Made by a program: the position numbers and the translations under genes. DNA of 64,000 nt, taken from NCBI GenBank assembly GCA_946185745.1, contig CAMHKQ010000004.1, positions 1 to 64,000 of the forward strand, in the 5' to 3' direction. Positions 7,333 to 15,427 of this stretch are shown one piece after another. The notes below the pieces were generated by a model, which saw only the letters and a program-made list of their open reading frames with translations, was not told the origin of the DNA and did not search any database. The DNA is from an uncultured Bacteroidales bacterium. GTDB lineage: Bacteria; Bacteroidota; Bacteroidia; Bacteroidales; UBA932. The stretch's first letter is position 1, and each line of letters opens with the position of its first letter.

Positions 7333-7340
7333 CAAATATG
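7333..7340 (-). promoter_or_regulatory. -7-like box (CATATTTG) of the decayed lipoprotein
   Basis: CATATTTG deviates at one position from TAnnTTTG. It lies 24 nt before the start at 7308, the same distance as its homologue at 6202-6209. The region 7341-7440 holds no other feature that I can see. Confidence 0.45.
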
Positions 7341-7440
7341 GCTTTTCCCCATGAAAAGGCCAAGAAACCGTTGGTTTTATGTCCAACTTCCGGGGCGCAG
7401 ATTATCTTGAACCGGGATACAAATATAACGCATTTTTTTG

Positions 7441-7448
7441 TATCTTTG
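7441..7448 (+). promoter_or_regulatory. -7 promoter box of the histone H1-like gene (TATCTTTG)
   Basis: TATCTTTG preceded by a T-tract, 22 nt upstream of the ATG at 7471. Confidence 0.65.
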
Positions 7449-7470
7449 CAGCGAATTAATTCAAAACAAT

Positions 7471-8100
7471 ATGAATCTCAGAGACATTAAGAAGGACATC
7501 ACCTATATTCTCGGTGCCTTCATCGAGGATTGCGCTACGGCCGTCCAGAATCCCAAAGTAAGTGAAAAAGCAGTTTCCGGTCTCATGAACGAGGCCCTGG
7601 ATCTCTACGACGAGCTGCGCGAGAAAATCATGGTTAACAAGGTGGAAGGCTCCAAGAAAGCATATTTCAATGCCCTCCGCAAAGAGATTCTCGAGCGCAC
7701 CGATGCCCTTTACGGCAAGCTCAGCGACGCCATCACCAAGCAGAACGGTGAAGATGCCGAAGAAATCGTTGCCGACAAGAAGCCCGCTTCCAAAAAGTTA
7801 GGCACCGCGGCTGCGAAGAAGGCCGAAGAAAAGCCCGCAGAGAAGCCGGCTGCAAAGAAGGCTCCCGCAAAGAAGGCCGAAAAGCCCGCTGAGGAAAAGC
7901 CGGTAGAAAAGAAGCCCGCCGCAAAGAAGGCCCCTGCCAAGAAGGCTGAAGCTCCCGCCGAGGAAAAGCCCGCCGCCAAGAAGCCCGCTGCAAAGAAGGC
8001 TCCCGCAAAGAAGGCCGAAGAGGGCGCTGAAAAGCCCGCCGCAAAGAAACCCGCTGCAAAGAAGGCTCCCGCCAAGAAAGCAGAACCCAAGGCTGAGTAA
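7471..8100 (+). CDS. Histone H1-like DNA-binding protein
   Basis: 209 residues in two parts. Residues 1-95 form a helical domain (MNLRDIKKDITYILGAFIED, then ALDLYDELREKI and AYFNALRKEILERTDALYGK) as in Bacteroidetes histone H1-like proteins. Residues 105-209 are an Ala/Lys/Pro tail built from repeats of KKPAAKKAPAKKAE and EKPAEEKP. Such tails bind DNA non-specifically, so a nucleoid-compacting role is likely. The start at 7471 follows a clear promoter; an upstream in-frame start at 7438 would lie inside it. Tail repeat number is expected to vary between strains. Confidence 0.85.
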   Translation: MNLRDIKKDITYILGAFIEDCATAVQNPKVSEKAVSGLMNEALDLYDELREKIMVNKVEGSKKAYFNALRKEILERTDALYGKLSDAITKQNGEDAEEIVADKKPASKKLGTAAAKKAEEKPAEKPAAKKAPAKKAEKPAEEKPVEKKPAAKKAPAKKAEAPAEEKPAAKKPAAKKAPAKKAEEGAEKPAAKKPAAKKAPAKKAEPKAE

Positions 8101-8112
8101 TCCCGAAGCGCC

Positions 8113-8676
8113 ATGAAGAAATTGTTCCTTATGCTGGCCTTTTTGGCCGGCATGATGGCTGCCAATGCGCAGCCTGCATACAAGAATGAAGTCGCAGTCG
8201 GCGCCGGCCTGATTGCCACAAGCGATCTTCAGTCCATCTCCTATCGCCTCATGGCCAAGATGCTGGGGGTGTTCGCCGATGAAGAGAATCCGCTCGAAAC
8301 AGTCAATTCCGGCACCAACTCCGCAGAGTATTTCCACTATCTGGGCGATCTGGTCGCAGTCGGCGGCGTGGTCGGTTACCACAACTTCAAAGTGAAGCAG
8401 GGTACTATCACGGAATCTTTCACCTCCTACACCCTGCTGCCCGCCATCAAGCTTTCCTGGTATAACCGCGATCATTTCAGCTCCTATTCCAAACTGGCTC
8501 TCGGCGCATCCCTGATTCATCAGGAACAGAGTGACGGGGCGAGCAATAAAGTCACGTTCAACGGCCAGCTCACCTTCCTCGGCATCGACGCCGGCTGGAA
8601 GCGTCTCCGTTTCTTCGGCGAAGTAGGCTTCGGTCAGCAGGGCCTGGCTTTCACCGGCTTACGTTATCGTTTCTAG
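8113..8676 (+). CDS. Outer-membrane beta-barrel protein
   Basis: 187 residues with a signal peptide (MKKLFLMLAFLAGMMAANA, cut before QPA). The mature protein alternates strands and loops (NEVAVGAGLIATSDL, VGGVVGYHNFKV, HFSSYSKLALGASLI, RLRFFGEVGFG) and ends LRYRF with the terminal Phe of barrel proteins. It lies 12 nt after the histone-like gene. A small porin-like protein of unknown role. Confidence 0.7.
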   Translation: MKKLFLMLAFLAGMMAANAQPAYKNEVAVGAGLIATSDLQSISYRLMAKMLGVFADEENPLETVNSGTNSAEYFHYLGDLVAVGGVVGYHNFKVKQGTITESFTSYTLLPAIKLSWYNRDHFSSYSKLALGASLIHQEQSDGASNKVTFNGQLTFLGIDAGWKRLRFFGEVGFGQQGLAFTGLRYRF

Positions 8677-8703
8677 CCTCCCCGGACAGGAAGGCAACCG
8701 CCT

Positions 8704-9972
8704 GTGAAAGCCACTGCAGCATTAACCCTTCTGCTCGCGCTTGCCACGCTGCCGCTCGCGGCAAAACCCACCACGCCCAGGACAGCCACGCAGAGGGCTG
8801 CAGAGGAGGCTGACGCCAACGGTCCGCTCTCCCAGAGCGTCTGGGGAATATGCGCCGTCAACGCCAAGGGGGACACCCTGGCCTGGCTGAACGCCTCCCG
8901 CCGCATGGTTCCCGCCTCGAACATGAAGCTCATCACCACCGGGGCAGCACTGCTGACCTTCGGCGGGGACTACACCTATAAAACCCGTTTCGCCACCGAC
9001 GGCGAAGTGCAGGACTCGGTGCTCATAGGCAACTTGTACATAGTAGGCGGCGGCGACCCGATGATAGGCAATCTGTTCTCTTATCTGCCGTCGACCGAAG
9101 TCACCTTCAGGTCGTGGTTCAAGGTGCTAAGAAGCAACGGAATAAAGCATATAACCGGTGACATCGTGGGCGACGGCAGTTACTTCGACGCCATCCAGCG
9201 CCATACCGACTGGAGCGTGGAGGACGTGGCTACCCGCGACGGTGTGGTGCCCAGCGGACTCACCTGGCGCGGAAAGATGAAAGACACCATTCCCGACGGT
9301 CCCTATCCCGCAGCGCTGCATTTCCTCGAATGGCTCCGGACCGACTCCACGCTCACCGTGGCCGGCTGCGCCAGGGAAGGCACAGCAGACAGCCTGGTGA
9401 CGCTGGGCGAAGTGAAATCCAGGCCCCTGAGGAGCCTTGTCCGCACAGCCAACTGCCAGTCCGACAATTTCATAGCGGAAACACTCGCCAAGAGCATAGG
9501 AATGCGCTACGCGGGCGACGATGAATATATGGTGATTCCGGCCGCCCTGCGCAAATCGCTCTCTCCCATAGGGCTCGCCGCCGCCAGCGGCAGGATGCGC
9601 TTCGCGGACGGCTCGGGCCTCTCCCGCAAGAACTATATCAGCCCTTCGTTCATGGTGAGGTATCTGCTTGCAATGATGGGCAGCAAGGTATACCGCGACT
9701 TCTTCGCCTCCCTGCCGTGCGCGGGCCAGAAGAACACCACCCTGTCGAACCGCATGCCCAATGCCCCCGGCGAACTCAAGGACCGCATCCACATGAAAAG
9801 CGGCAGCATGAACGGCATCAACTGCCTGAGCGGCTACATCGTCCCGGGCGACGGCGATCCTTCCAAGACCATAGCGTTCAGCATCCTTTCCAACAACTCC
9901 ATAGAGCAGGCAAGGGTGGTTTATCAGCAGATAGACGCCCTCCTGGAAACCCTGGCAAACGAAAACCGATAG
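8704..9972 (+). CDS. dacB: D-alanyl-D-alanine carboxypeptidase/endopeptidase, PBP4 family (peptidase S13)
   Basis: 422 residues with a signal peptide (about 1-20). All three penicillin-binding motifs are present: S-x-x-K in PASNMKL (about residue 73), S-D-N in CQSDNFIAE (about 255) and K-S-G in IHMKSGSM (about 362). This is the S13 class, which trims stem peptides or cuts cross-links of peptidoglycan in the periplasm. The start is GTG at 8704, placed so that the signal peptide begins MKATAALTLLLALA. The downstream nicotinamidase begins 4 nt after its stop, suggesting co-transcription. Confidence 0.92.
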   Translation: MKATAALTLLLALATLPLAAKPTTPRTATQRAAEEADANGPLSQSVWGICAVNAKGDTLAWLNASRRMVPASNMKLITTGAALLTFGGDYTYKTRFATDGEVQDSVLIGNLYIVGGGDPMIGNLFSYLPSTEVTFRSWFKVLRSNGIKHITGDIVGDGSYFDAIQRHTDWSVEDVATRDGVVPSGLTWRGKMKDTIPDGPYPAALHFLEWLRTDSTLTVAGCAREGTADSLVTLGEVKSRPLRSLVRTANCQSDNFIAETLAKSIGMRYAGDDEYMVIPAALRKSLSPIGLAAASGRMRFADGSGLSRKNYISPSFMVRYLLAMMGSKVYRDFFASLPCAGQKNTTLSNRMPNAPGELKDRIHMKSGSMNGINCLSGYIVPGDGDPSKTIAFSILSNNSIEQARVVYQQIDALLETLANENR

Positions 9973-9976
9973 ACAT

Positions 9977-10597
9977 ATGAAAAAAGTATCTTCAGTCATT
10001 CTGGCAGCAGCGGCCGCACTGGGCCTCAACAGCTGCAAAAGCGCTCCCACGGCCGTCGTGGTCGTGGACGAACTCTACGATTTCATCGACGGCAGCCTTG
10101 CCTGCAAGAGGTCGGACGAATGCGTGAAAAACAGCGAAGCCGTCCTGAAAGAAGCTGCCGCCAAAGGCACTCCGATATTCTTCGTATGCGACTTCCATCC
10201 CGCCAATCACTGCTCGTTCGTGGAGCAGGGCGGTCCGTGGCCTCCCCACTGCGTGCAGGGAACCCGCGGCGGCGAAATCGCCGACGAACTCAAGCCTTTC
10301 GTGACCGGAGACAATGTGTTCTACAAGGGCACCAACCCCGCTGAGGAGCAGTATTCCGGCTTCGAGGGCGTGAGCAAGGATGGCGTCAGCCTCAACGATG
10401 CGCTCAAGGCGCTCGGCATAACGAAGGTTACGGTTATCGGCATCGCCACTGAATACTGCGTGCGCAACACCGCCGAAGACCTCCTGAAAGCCGGCTATGA
10501 GGTCAGCATCCCCGAGAAGGCACTTGCATGTGTAGATGAAGACGGCCATGTCGAGGCGGTCGCCGCAATGAAGGCCGAAGGAATCAACATCTACTGA
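9977..10597 (+). CDS. pncA: Nicotinamidase-like isochorismatase-fold hydrolase, lipoprotein
   Basis: 206 residues. The fold and active site match PncA: Asp31 in VVVVDELYDF, Lys117 in FYKG and Cys161 in IATEYCV form the triad, and DFHPANHCSF supplies metal ligands Asp72, His74 and His78. WPPHCVQGT is a PncA signature. PncA hydrolyses nicotinamide to nicotinate for NAD salvage and is normally cytoplasmic. Here the N-terminus is a lipoprotein signal (MKKVSSVILAAAAALGLNSC), which puts the enzyme in the periplasm or on the cell surface. The motifs make the family clear; the substrate is inferred. Confidence 0.88.
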   Translation: MKKVSSVILAAAAALGLNSCKSAPTAVVVVDELYDFIDGSLACKRSDECVKNSEAVLKEAAAKGTPIFFVCDFHPANHCSFVEQGGPWPPHCVQGTRGGEIADELKPFVTGDNVFYKGTNPAEEQYSGFEGVSKDGVSLNDALKALGITKVTVIGIATEYCVRNTAEDLLKAGYEVSIPEKALACVDEDGHVEAVAAMKAEGINIY

Positions 10598-12853
10598 TTA
10601 TATCCTGACCAGGATTTTGACGCCTATGTTGCGTCCGGGGTTGAATACTCCGGCGTATTTTAGGCGGCTGAGATGGCTCTGGTAGACGGTGTCGAAGACA
10701 TTGTCGGCAAAGGCCATCAGCGTAAGCGCGTCCTTGCCGGCAATGCGGATGTCCGCCCCGGCGGAAAGCCCGAAGAGCACGTAGCCGGGAGTGGCGGTTT
10801 CGGTGCCGCCGGTGACATGGATGCGGTCCTGCGCCGCCACCGCTTCCATTCTGGCCGCCACATAGCTGTTGGTGAGCACTTTACCGTCGCGTACAAGGTC
10901 GTACTTGAGGTTTGAGACAAGGCGCGGCGCAGGCGTGAAGGGCAGGTAATCGTTGCGCGCGACAAGGCGCGAATACACCAGCGAAAGCACATTTTCGAAA
11001 TGCAGCCGTTCTACCGGGTGGACGTCGACACTGATTTCGCCGCCCCACAGGAAAGCGTTTCCCTGCGTGTAGCCGAACACGGGGTCGCCCTCTTCGGAAA
11101 CACCGCCGGTGCGTTCGAGATAAATGTAATTCTGCACCAGGTTCGCAAAGAGTGCGGTCTCTGCGGAAACAACCGCCGATGAGTAGTCCCAGCCGAGGTC
11201 GGCCTGCCAGCTGCTCTCGCTGAGGAGGCCGTGGTTGCCGACCTCGTAACGGAGCGTTCCCTCATGCTTGCCGTTGGAGCCGAGTTCGCTGACGTTTGGA
11301 GCACGGAAGCCCCTTGACAGGTTCAGCCGGAGGTCGGATTTCGGGCTGAGACGGCGGATGGCGCCGATACTGCCGGTAACGCCTCCGAAAGTCCTGCTGA
11401 AGTCTTCGAAACGGGCTTCCAGAGGCTCACAGTGCAGGAAACGGATATCTCCCCTGACACCCCCGCTGACATGCCACTCCCCGATTTCGCGGCAGGCGGT
11501 GACAAAGATGCCGGCATCGCCGAGACCGTAGTCGGGAATGAGGAACTCTTCGCCGGCGTTCACCGATTTCTGGAACATGCCTGCCGCTCCGCCGACCAGT
11601 CTCCAGCCGGAGTCTGTCTGCCGTTTGTATTGGAGATTCCAGTTGAGAGTGTGAAGCACGAGGTCGAGACCGGGCTCGACGGCGCTTTCCTCGAACTCCC
11701 TCCGGCCGTTCCTCTGATAGCCCAGCGTGGCCTTGACAGTGCCCTCGCCGGCTATGAAAAAGTTGTCCAGCACAGCCTTGAAGTGGTTCACTTTCTGGAA
11801 CGGGAGCTCCGGGGAATAGCCGTTCCCCGGACCTTCGAGCAGGCCGGTTTCGGGGTCGCGCTCGCCTTCGGCGATGCCCGGGACAAGTTGGAACAGGCTG
11901 AGTTTCAGATGGGACCAGCCCCAGCTGCGATTGATTCCGAACATCCCTGATGCGGCCTTCTCCCCGAACCTTGTTCCGGGAACGAATCCGTCGGAGGCGT
12001 TGCGGTAATCATGCGCCATGCGCTGGCTCCAGCGGATGTCCCATACCACCCCGCCGTTATTGCCGGAGGCGTCCCCGGTGTATCCGAAAAGGCCTGCGTT
12101 GGACTGGTATTCCGCGCCTGCGGAGGCGCTTATGGTCCCCCTCGGGAGTACCGGATAGTCGTTCAGCACAATTACGCCGGCCATGGCGTCGGAGCCGTAC
12201 ACCAGGCTCGCCGGGCCCTTCAGGATTTCGACGCTGCCTACCGACTGCGGGTCCACCTCGACTCCGTGTTCGTCGCCCCACTGCTGGCCTTCCTGGCGGA
12301 TGCCGTCGTGCACCACCAGCACCCGGTTGTAACCGAGACCGCGGATTACGGGCTTGGAGATGCCTCCTCCCGTGGTTATCTGGGAGATGCCAGGCTTGCC
12401 CGCAAGGGCGTCAATTATGTTGGAAGATGCCGACTCCTGCAGTTCCCTGGCGGATACCAGCGCCACGGGAGATGGGGAATCGCGGCGCAGCTCGGTGCCG
12501 GTGATGCCGGTGACCACCGCCTCGGCGATGGATGCGTTGGATTCCAGAAGCACGAAATCCCTGTGCGACGTAACCCGGAGGTCTATGTCTTCTATTATGG
12601 TCTGATGCCCCAGCAGGCTCACCTGCACCGTTGTGACGATTGCAGGAAGGCTCTGCGCCAGGTAGTTGCCGTCAGAATCGGTGATCGTTCCCTGTTTGAG
12701 GTCGGGAAACAGCACGTACACCCCGGCGAGCGGTTCGCCGGAGGCCTTGTCCGTAACCTTTCCGGAAAGAGTCTTTACGTCTTTTCCGGCCAGTACCGCA
12801 GGAAGAAGCAGCGCCGGCAAAAGCAGTGCACACAATATGAACATCCGCTTCAT
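10598..12853 (-). CDS. TonB-dependent outer-membrane receptor
   Basis: 751 residues: signal peptide (about 1-22), a CarboxypepD_reg-like domain (30-110: LSGKVTDKASGEPLAGVYV), a TonB plug (about 115-225 with PVIRGLGYNRVLVVHDGIRQ and VEILKGPASLVYGSDAMAGV) and a 22-strand-type barrel ending in VKILVRI. The plug resembles metal and siderophore receptors (ZnuD/FepA-like) more than SusC, and no SusD partner is adjacent. Substrate is unknown; a metal complex or cofactor is likely. The start at 12853 lies 7 nt after a -7 box. It converges on pncA with back-to-back stop codons. Confidence 0.85.
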   Translation of the reverse strand: MKRMFILCALLLPALLLPAVLAGKDVKTLSGKVTDKASGEPLAGVYVLFPDLKQGTITDSDGNYLAQSLPAIVTTVQVSLLGHQTIIEDIDLRVTSHRDFVLLESNASIAEAVVTGITGTELRRDSPSPVALVSARELQESASSNIIDALAGKPGISQITTGGGISKPVIRGLGYNRVLVVHDGIRQEGQQWGDEHGVEVDPQSVGSVEILKGPASLVYGSDAMAGVIVLNDYPVLPRGTISASAGAEYQSNAGLFGYTGDASGNNGGVVWDIRWSQRMAHDYRNASDGFVPGTRFGEKAASGMFGINRSWGWSHLKLSLFQLVPGIAEGERDPETGLLEGPGNGYSPELPFQKVNHFKAVLDNFFIAGEGTVKATLGYQRNGRREFEESAVEPGLDLVLHTLNWNLQYKRQTDSGWRLVGGAAGMFQKSVNAGEEFLIPDYGLGDAGIFVTACREIGEWHVSGGVRGDIRFLHCEPLEARFEDFSRTFGGVTGSIGAIRRLSPKSDLRLNLSRGFRAPNVSELGSNGKHEGTLRYEVGNHGLLSESSWQADLGWDYSSAVVSAETALFANLVQNYIYLERTGGVSEEGDPVFGYTQGNAFLWGGEISVDVHPVERLHFENVLSLVYSRLVARNDYLPFTPAPRLVSNLKYDLVRDGKVLTNSYVAARMEAVAAQDRIHVTGGTETATPGYVLFGLSAGADIRIAGKDALTLMAFADNVFDTVYQSHLSRLKYAGVFNPGRNIGVKILVRI

Positions 12854-12860
12854 TGCGGCA

Positions 12861-12868
12861 CAAAAATA
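12861..12868 (-). promoter_or_regulatory. -7 promoter box of the TonB receptor (TATTTTTG)
   Basis: TATTTTTG on the minus strand ends 7 nt before the ATG at 12853, implying a near-leaderless transcript separate from the upstream ThuA gene. Confidence 0.6.
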
Positions 12869-12889
12869 ACACATTCACCGGAATACCGG

Positions 12890-13705
12890 CTACCTGTCGA
12901 AGGGATTTCCTGCCGGGTCACGGCTCACTATCCAGCGCAATGCATTGACAAACAGCAGGTTCTGCTCGCCGTCCTTGTAGCACTGGTCGCCGTGGCCCAT
13001 GTTCAGGTAAATCATCCTGTACTTGGTGTTGGTCCACACCACGGGCCAGTCGCCGCCGTAGACTATGTCCTTTAGCCCGATGGGATAATTCTTGGAAGAG
13101 AGGGACATGAGCACCTTTATGTCGGGATTAGACCGAGGTTCGGGAGTCCACTGGTAGAACTCGCTTGCAGGCAGCACGAACTCCTTGGGAAGATTCTTCG
13201 TGACCGGATGGAATCTGTCGTCCAAACGAGCCAGCGCAGGCTGTGGAGGCCAGTTGTTGCACTTGAACACTCCGCCCCCGAGGAAGTCAAGGTACCATGG
13301 CCAGCCGGTCCTGGCATCGTTGTAGGCAGAGGCGTGGAAACCTACCCATCCGCCTCCGTTCTCCATGTACTTCTCAAACAGCGCACGGCCTGCAGGGTCG
13401 GAAGGCTGGGCGTTGAGCGCCACTATGACGGTGTATTCCTTCAGCTGGTCGTAGGTATAGGCAGAAAGGCTCGTAGTGGTATCCAGCTCGAACCCGTCGC
13501 CGACGTTGAGCGCGGAAAAGAAGTCTATCGACATCAAGTCGAACTGGACATGGGCCTCCTCGGCATGTGGTTCCCAGTAGAGAAGTGCCTTGAAGCGTTT
13601 TTCCTTGGCATAGTTGGCCTCGCGGGTATCGGTTCCGATGGAGGGGTTGACATTGCAGGCCGCAAAGAGCATCAAGCTCAGCAATGCGAGCGCGGTTTTT
13701 TTCAT
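12890..13705 (-). CDS. ThuA-domain lipoprotein
   Basis: 271 residues with lipobox FAAC (lipidated near residue 18). The body is a ThuA-like domain (trehalose-utilization family, class I glutamine-amidotransferase-like fold): FKALLYWEPHAEEAHVQFDL, GGGWVGFHASAYN, WPWYLDFLGGGVF, and PVVWTNTKYRMIYLNMGHGD near the end. In PULs such domains accompany glycoside hydrolases; their catalytic role is not established. The start at 13705 gives the signal peptide. It is the last gene of the SusC-to-ThuA series, 13 nt after the GH18-ThuA gene, whose C-terminal domain is homologous. Confidence 0.8.
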   Translation of the reverse strand: MKKTALALLSLMLFAACNVNPSIGTDTREANYAKEKRFKALLYWEPHAEEAHVQFDLMSIDFFSALNVGDGFELDTTTSLSAYTYDQLKEYTVIVALNAQPSDPAGRALFEKYMENGGGWVGFHASAYNDARTGWPWYLDFLGGGVFKCNNWPPQPALARLDDRFHPVTKNLPKEFVLPASEFYQWTPEPRSNPDIKVLMSLSSKNYPIGLKDIVYGGDWPVVWTNTKYRMIYLNMGHGDQCYKDGEQNLLFVNALRWIVSRDPAGNPFDR

Positions 13706-13718
13706 ATCTAATTGTGTA

Positions 13719-15266
13719 TTAATCGTTTGACAGCCAATCAATGGTATCCAGAAGGATATTGAGGAAGGTCTCGTTCTGCATGAGGACGGGACTGTGCCCG
13801 AACTGGAAATAGATGTTCTTAGACTTTACGGCGGTGTTGGTCCATATCACCGGGTGGTCTCCCATCCTGACGCCGGAAGCGGGAGAATAGGAGTCTTCGT
13901 CGACAGAGGCGATCACATGGATATACGAAGCCTCCCTGGGACTCTTGTCGTAGGTGTACCACTCGTCCTCGTCTATAGTGAAGGAAGAGCCAGCTCTGCG
14001 CATGGCCGGATGCGATTCATCCTCGACTTTCACTGTGCCGGAACAGGTTTCGGCGATATAGTTGTCGAAACGGATTCCGCCCATGAAAGCGGAGAACCAG
14101 TCCCACATCGGGAATCCGTCGAATTCCCCGAGCAGGGTGGCATGATGGAAGCCCGCGTAGCCGCCCTTTCCATTTTCGATATAATCGATGAATGCCTCCT
14201 GAGCCTCTTCGGGCCAGGGGTACGGGGGGCAGTCAAGCTGGAGTATCACGTCGTAATCGTCCAGGAACTCGGCAGATACGTTACGGGTATTTCGGCTGTC
14301 GGTGATGGCAAAGCCATGGCTGAACGCAACCGAATCGAGCCACGGCACCAGCACGTCGGTAAGGGGCTTGTGCCAGCCTCCGTCCTCATAGAGCACCAGT
14401 ACGTTCTTCAGGCTGCGGGAGGTGCGGAGCTTCTCCGAACAGGCTTCCGCCATCGGATGTTCGCCCTGCTCGCAGTTCCACTCCCAGTACATTCCGCCGC
14501 GGAGGTTGTGCCGTACTATGTAATCGCACCTTTCTGCAATCATATCCACGTCATGGCCCTCATGGAAGGGCATTCCCAGGACGAGCTTGCAGGGAGGTAC
14601 ACCTGCCGCAATGTGCGCCGCAACCGCCTCCTGGTAGGTGTATTCGTCGCCCATGTCGTAGGCCATCACATTCAAGTAATCGACATAGGGAAGGACGGCC
14701 TTGAAGTCTATGTACCTGGCCGAGCAGACCGTGGCTATGGTGAGCATCTTCTTGTTACCCAGCGTTTTGCGCAGGCATTCCATGAGCATGGTAAAGTTCC
14801 CGAGGTCTTCTGGAGATGCCGATATGCCGGCAGCGTTGCTAGTGGGATATTCCCAGTCGATGTCGATTCCGTCTAGGCGGAAACGTCTCACCACCCGGCG
14901 GCAGGCCTTGGCAAAGGCCCGGCGATTCTCGGGAGATGCCGCCATCTCGCTGAAACGGCCGCTTCCCCATCCCCCTATCGACAGGAGGACCTTGGGGGCG
15001 CGGCGCCCCCTTCCGAGCCTGGCCACTTTGCGGAGCTCTCGTTTATCCGGGATATATACCCCGTCGAAGGTCTCATTTACATGCGCGAACGCGAAATTGA
15101 TATGGGTTACAAGGGCGGGATCGGGGATGCCCATTTCAGAGCGGAAGACGTAGGCCCCTATCACCATGTCTGTCTTCTCCGCGGCGGAATTGGCCGCAGA
15201 AGCATCCTGCTGCAGGAAAAGCAGTGGAAGCACTGCGAGCATCAAATATGACAATCTGTTATTCAT
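13719..15266 (-). CDS. GH18 glycosidase fused to a ThuA domain
   Basis: 515 residues: signal peptide (1-24, ending ASA), GH18 domain (about 35-265) and ThuA domain (about 288-515). The GH18 signature DGIDIDWEYP spans 132-141, with acid/base Glu139; strand beta-1 (MVIGAYVF) and the SIGGWG loop are also present. GH18 enzymes cut beta-1,4 GlcNAc linkages (chitin, or the chitobiose core of N-glycans). The GH18 part is short, so specificity is open. The ThuA part parallels the next gene (GGYAGFHHATLLGEFDGFP, DHPVIWTNTAVKSKNIYFQF). The start at 15266 is chosen because its ATG overlaps the TGA of the small upstream ORF (ATGA). Confidence 0.88.
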   Translation of the reverse strand: MNNRLSYLMLAVLPLLFLQQDASAANSAAEKTDMVIGAYVFRSEMGIPDPALVTHINFAFAHVNETFDGVYIPDKRELRKVARLGRGRRAPKVLLSIGGWGSGRFSEMAASPENRRAFAKACRRVVRRFRLDGIDIDWEYPTSNAAGISASPEDLGNFTMLMECLRKTLGNKKMLTIATVCSARYIDFKAVLPYVDYLNVMAYDMGDEYTYQEAVAAHIAAGVPPCKLVLGMPFHEGHDVDMIAERCDYIVRHNLRGGMYWEWNCEQGEHPMAEACSEKLRTSRSLKNVLVLYEDGGWHKPLTDVLVPWLDSVAFSHGFAITDSRNTRNVSAEFLDDYDVILQLDCPPYPWPEEAQEAFIDYIENGKGGYAGFHHATLLGEFDGFPMWDWFSAFMGGIRFDNYIAETCSGTVKVEDESHPAMRRAGSSFTIDEDEWYTYDKSPREASYIHVIASVDEDSYSPASGVRMGDHPVIWTNTAVKSKNIYFQFGHSPVLMQNETFLNILLDTIDWLSND

Positions 15267-15397
15267 CTGCATGTTTTTTCAAATATACGAAACCAGGCCG
15301 TGTACGGCAAGTATTTCCACATGAAACGGCAATCCACCTGGGCCGAAGCCCAAGTGGACGCCACAACAAATATCACCAACCAAACTAACCTTTGCAT
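15263..15397 (-). CDS. Putative 44-residue secreted peptide with two cysteines
   Basis: An ATG at 15397 opens 44 codons between susD and the GH18 gene. It encodes MQRLVWLVIFVVASTWASAQ, a convincing signal peptide with an ASA site. A 24-25 residue mature part follows, rich in aromatic and basic residues (Trp, Tyr, Phe, Arg, Lys), with Cys at both ends (VDCRF and KTCR). The stop overlaps the GH18 start as ATGA, which supports translation. It could be a genuine peptide, or the surviving front of a deleted exported gene used as a coupling leader. I recognise no family. Confidence 0.5.
   Translation of the reverse strand: MQRLVWLVIFVVASTWASAQVDCRFMWKYLPYTAWFRIFEKTCR
15333..15358 (-). other. Hairpin inside the small-peptide ORF
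   Basis: On the minus strand TCCACTTGGGC pairs with GCCCAGGTGGA (one G-T) across a short loop. No T-run follows, so it is not a standard terminator. It may moderate SusD-to-GH18 expression or simply be coding sequence. Confidence 0.4.
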
Positions 15398-15427
15398 GTT
15401 ATGGTGTTTTGTTTGTTGATCCGTTCA

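Noticed and set aside
7800..8095. Tandem repeat element in the histone-like gene
   Set aside because: The repeats are the Ala/Lys/Pro coding tail of a real protein, not a separate DNA element.
15280..15287. TATATTTG as a separate promoter for the GH18 gene
   Set aside because: It matches the -7 consensus but lies inside the small-peptide ORF that is coupled to GH18 by an ATGA overlap; I cannot tell promoter from coding sequence, so it is not listed.
15333..15358. Terminator between susD and GH18
   Set aside because: The stem is good but no T-run follows, and it lies within a coding frame.
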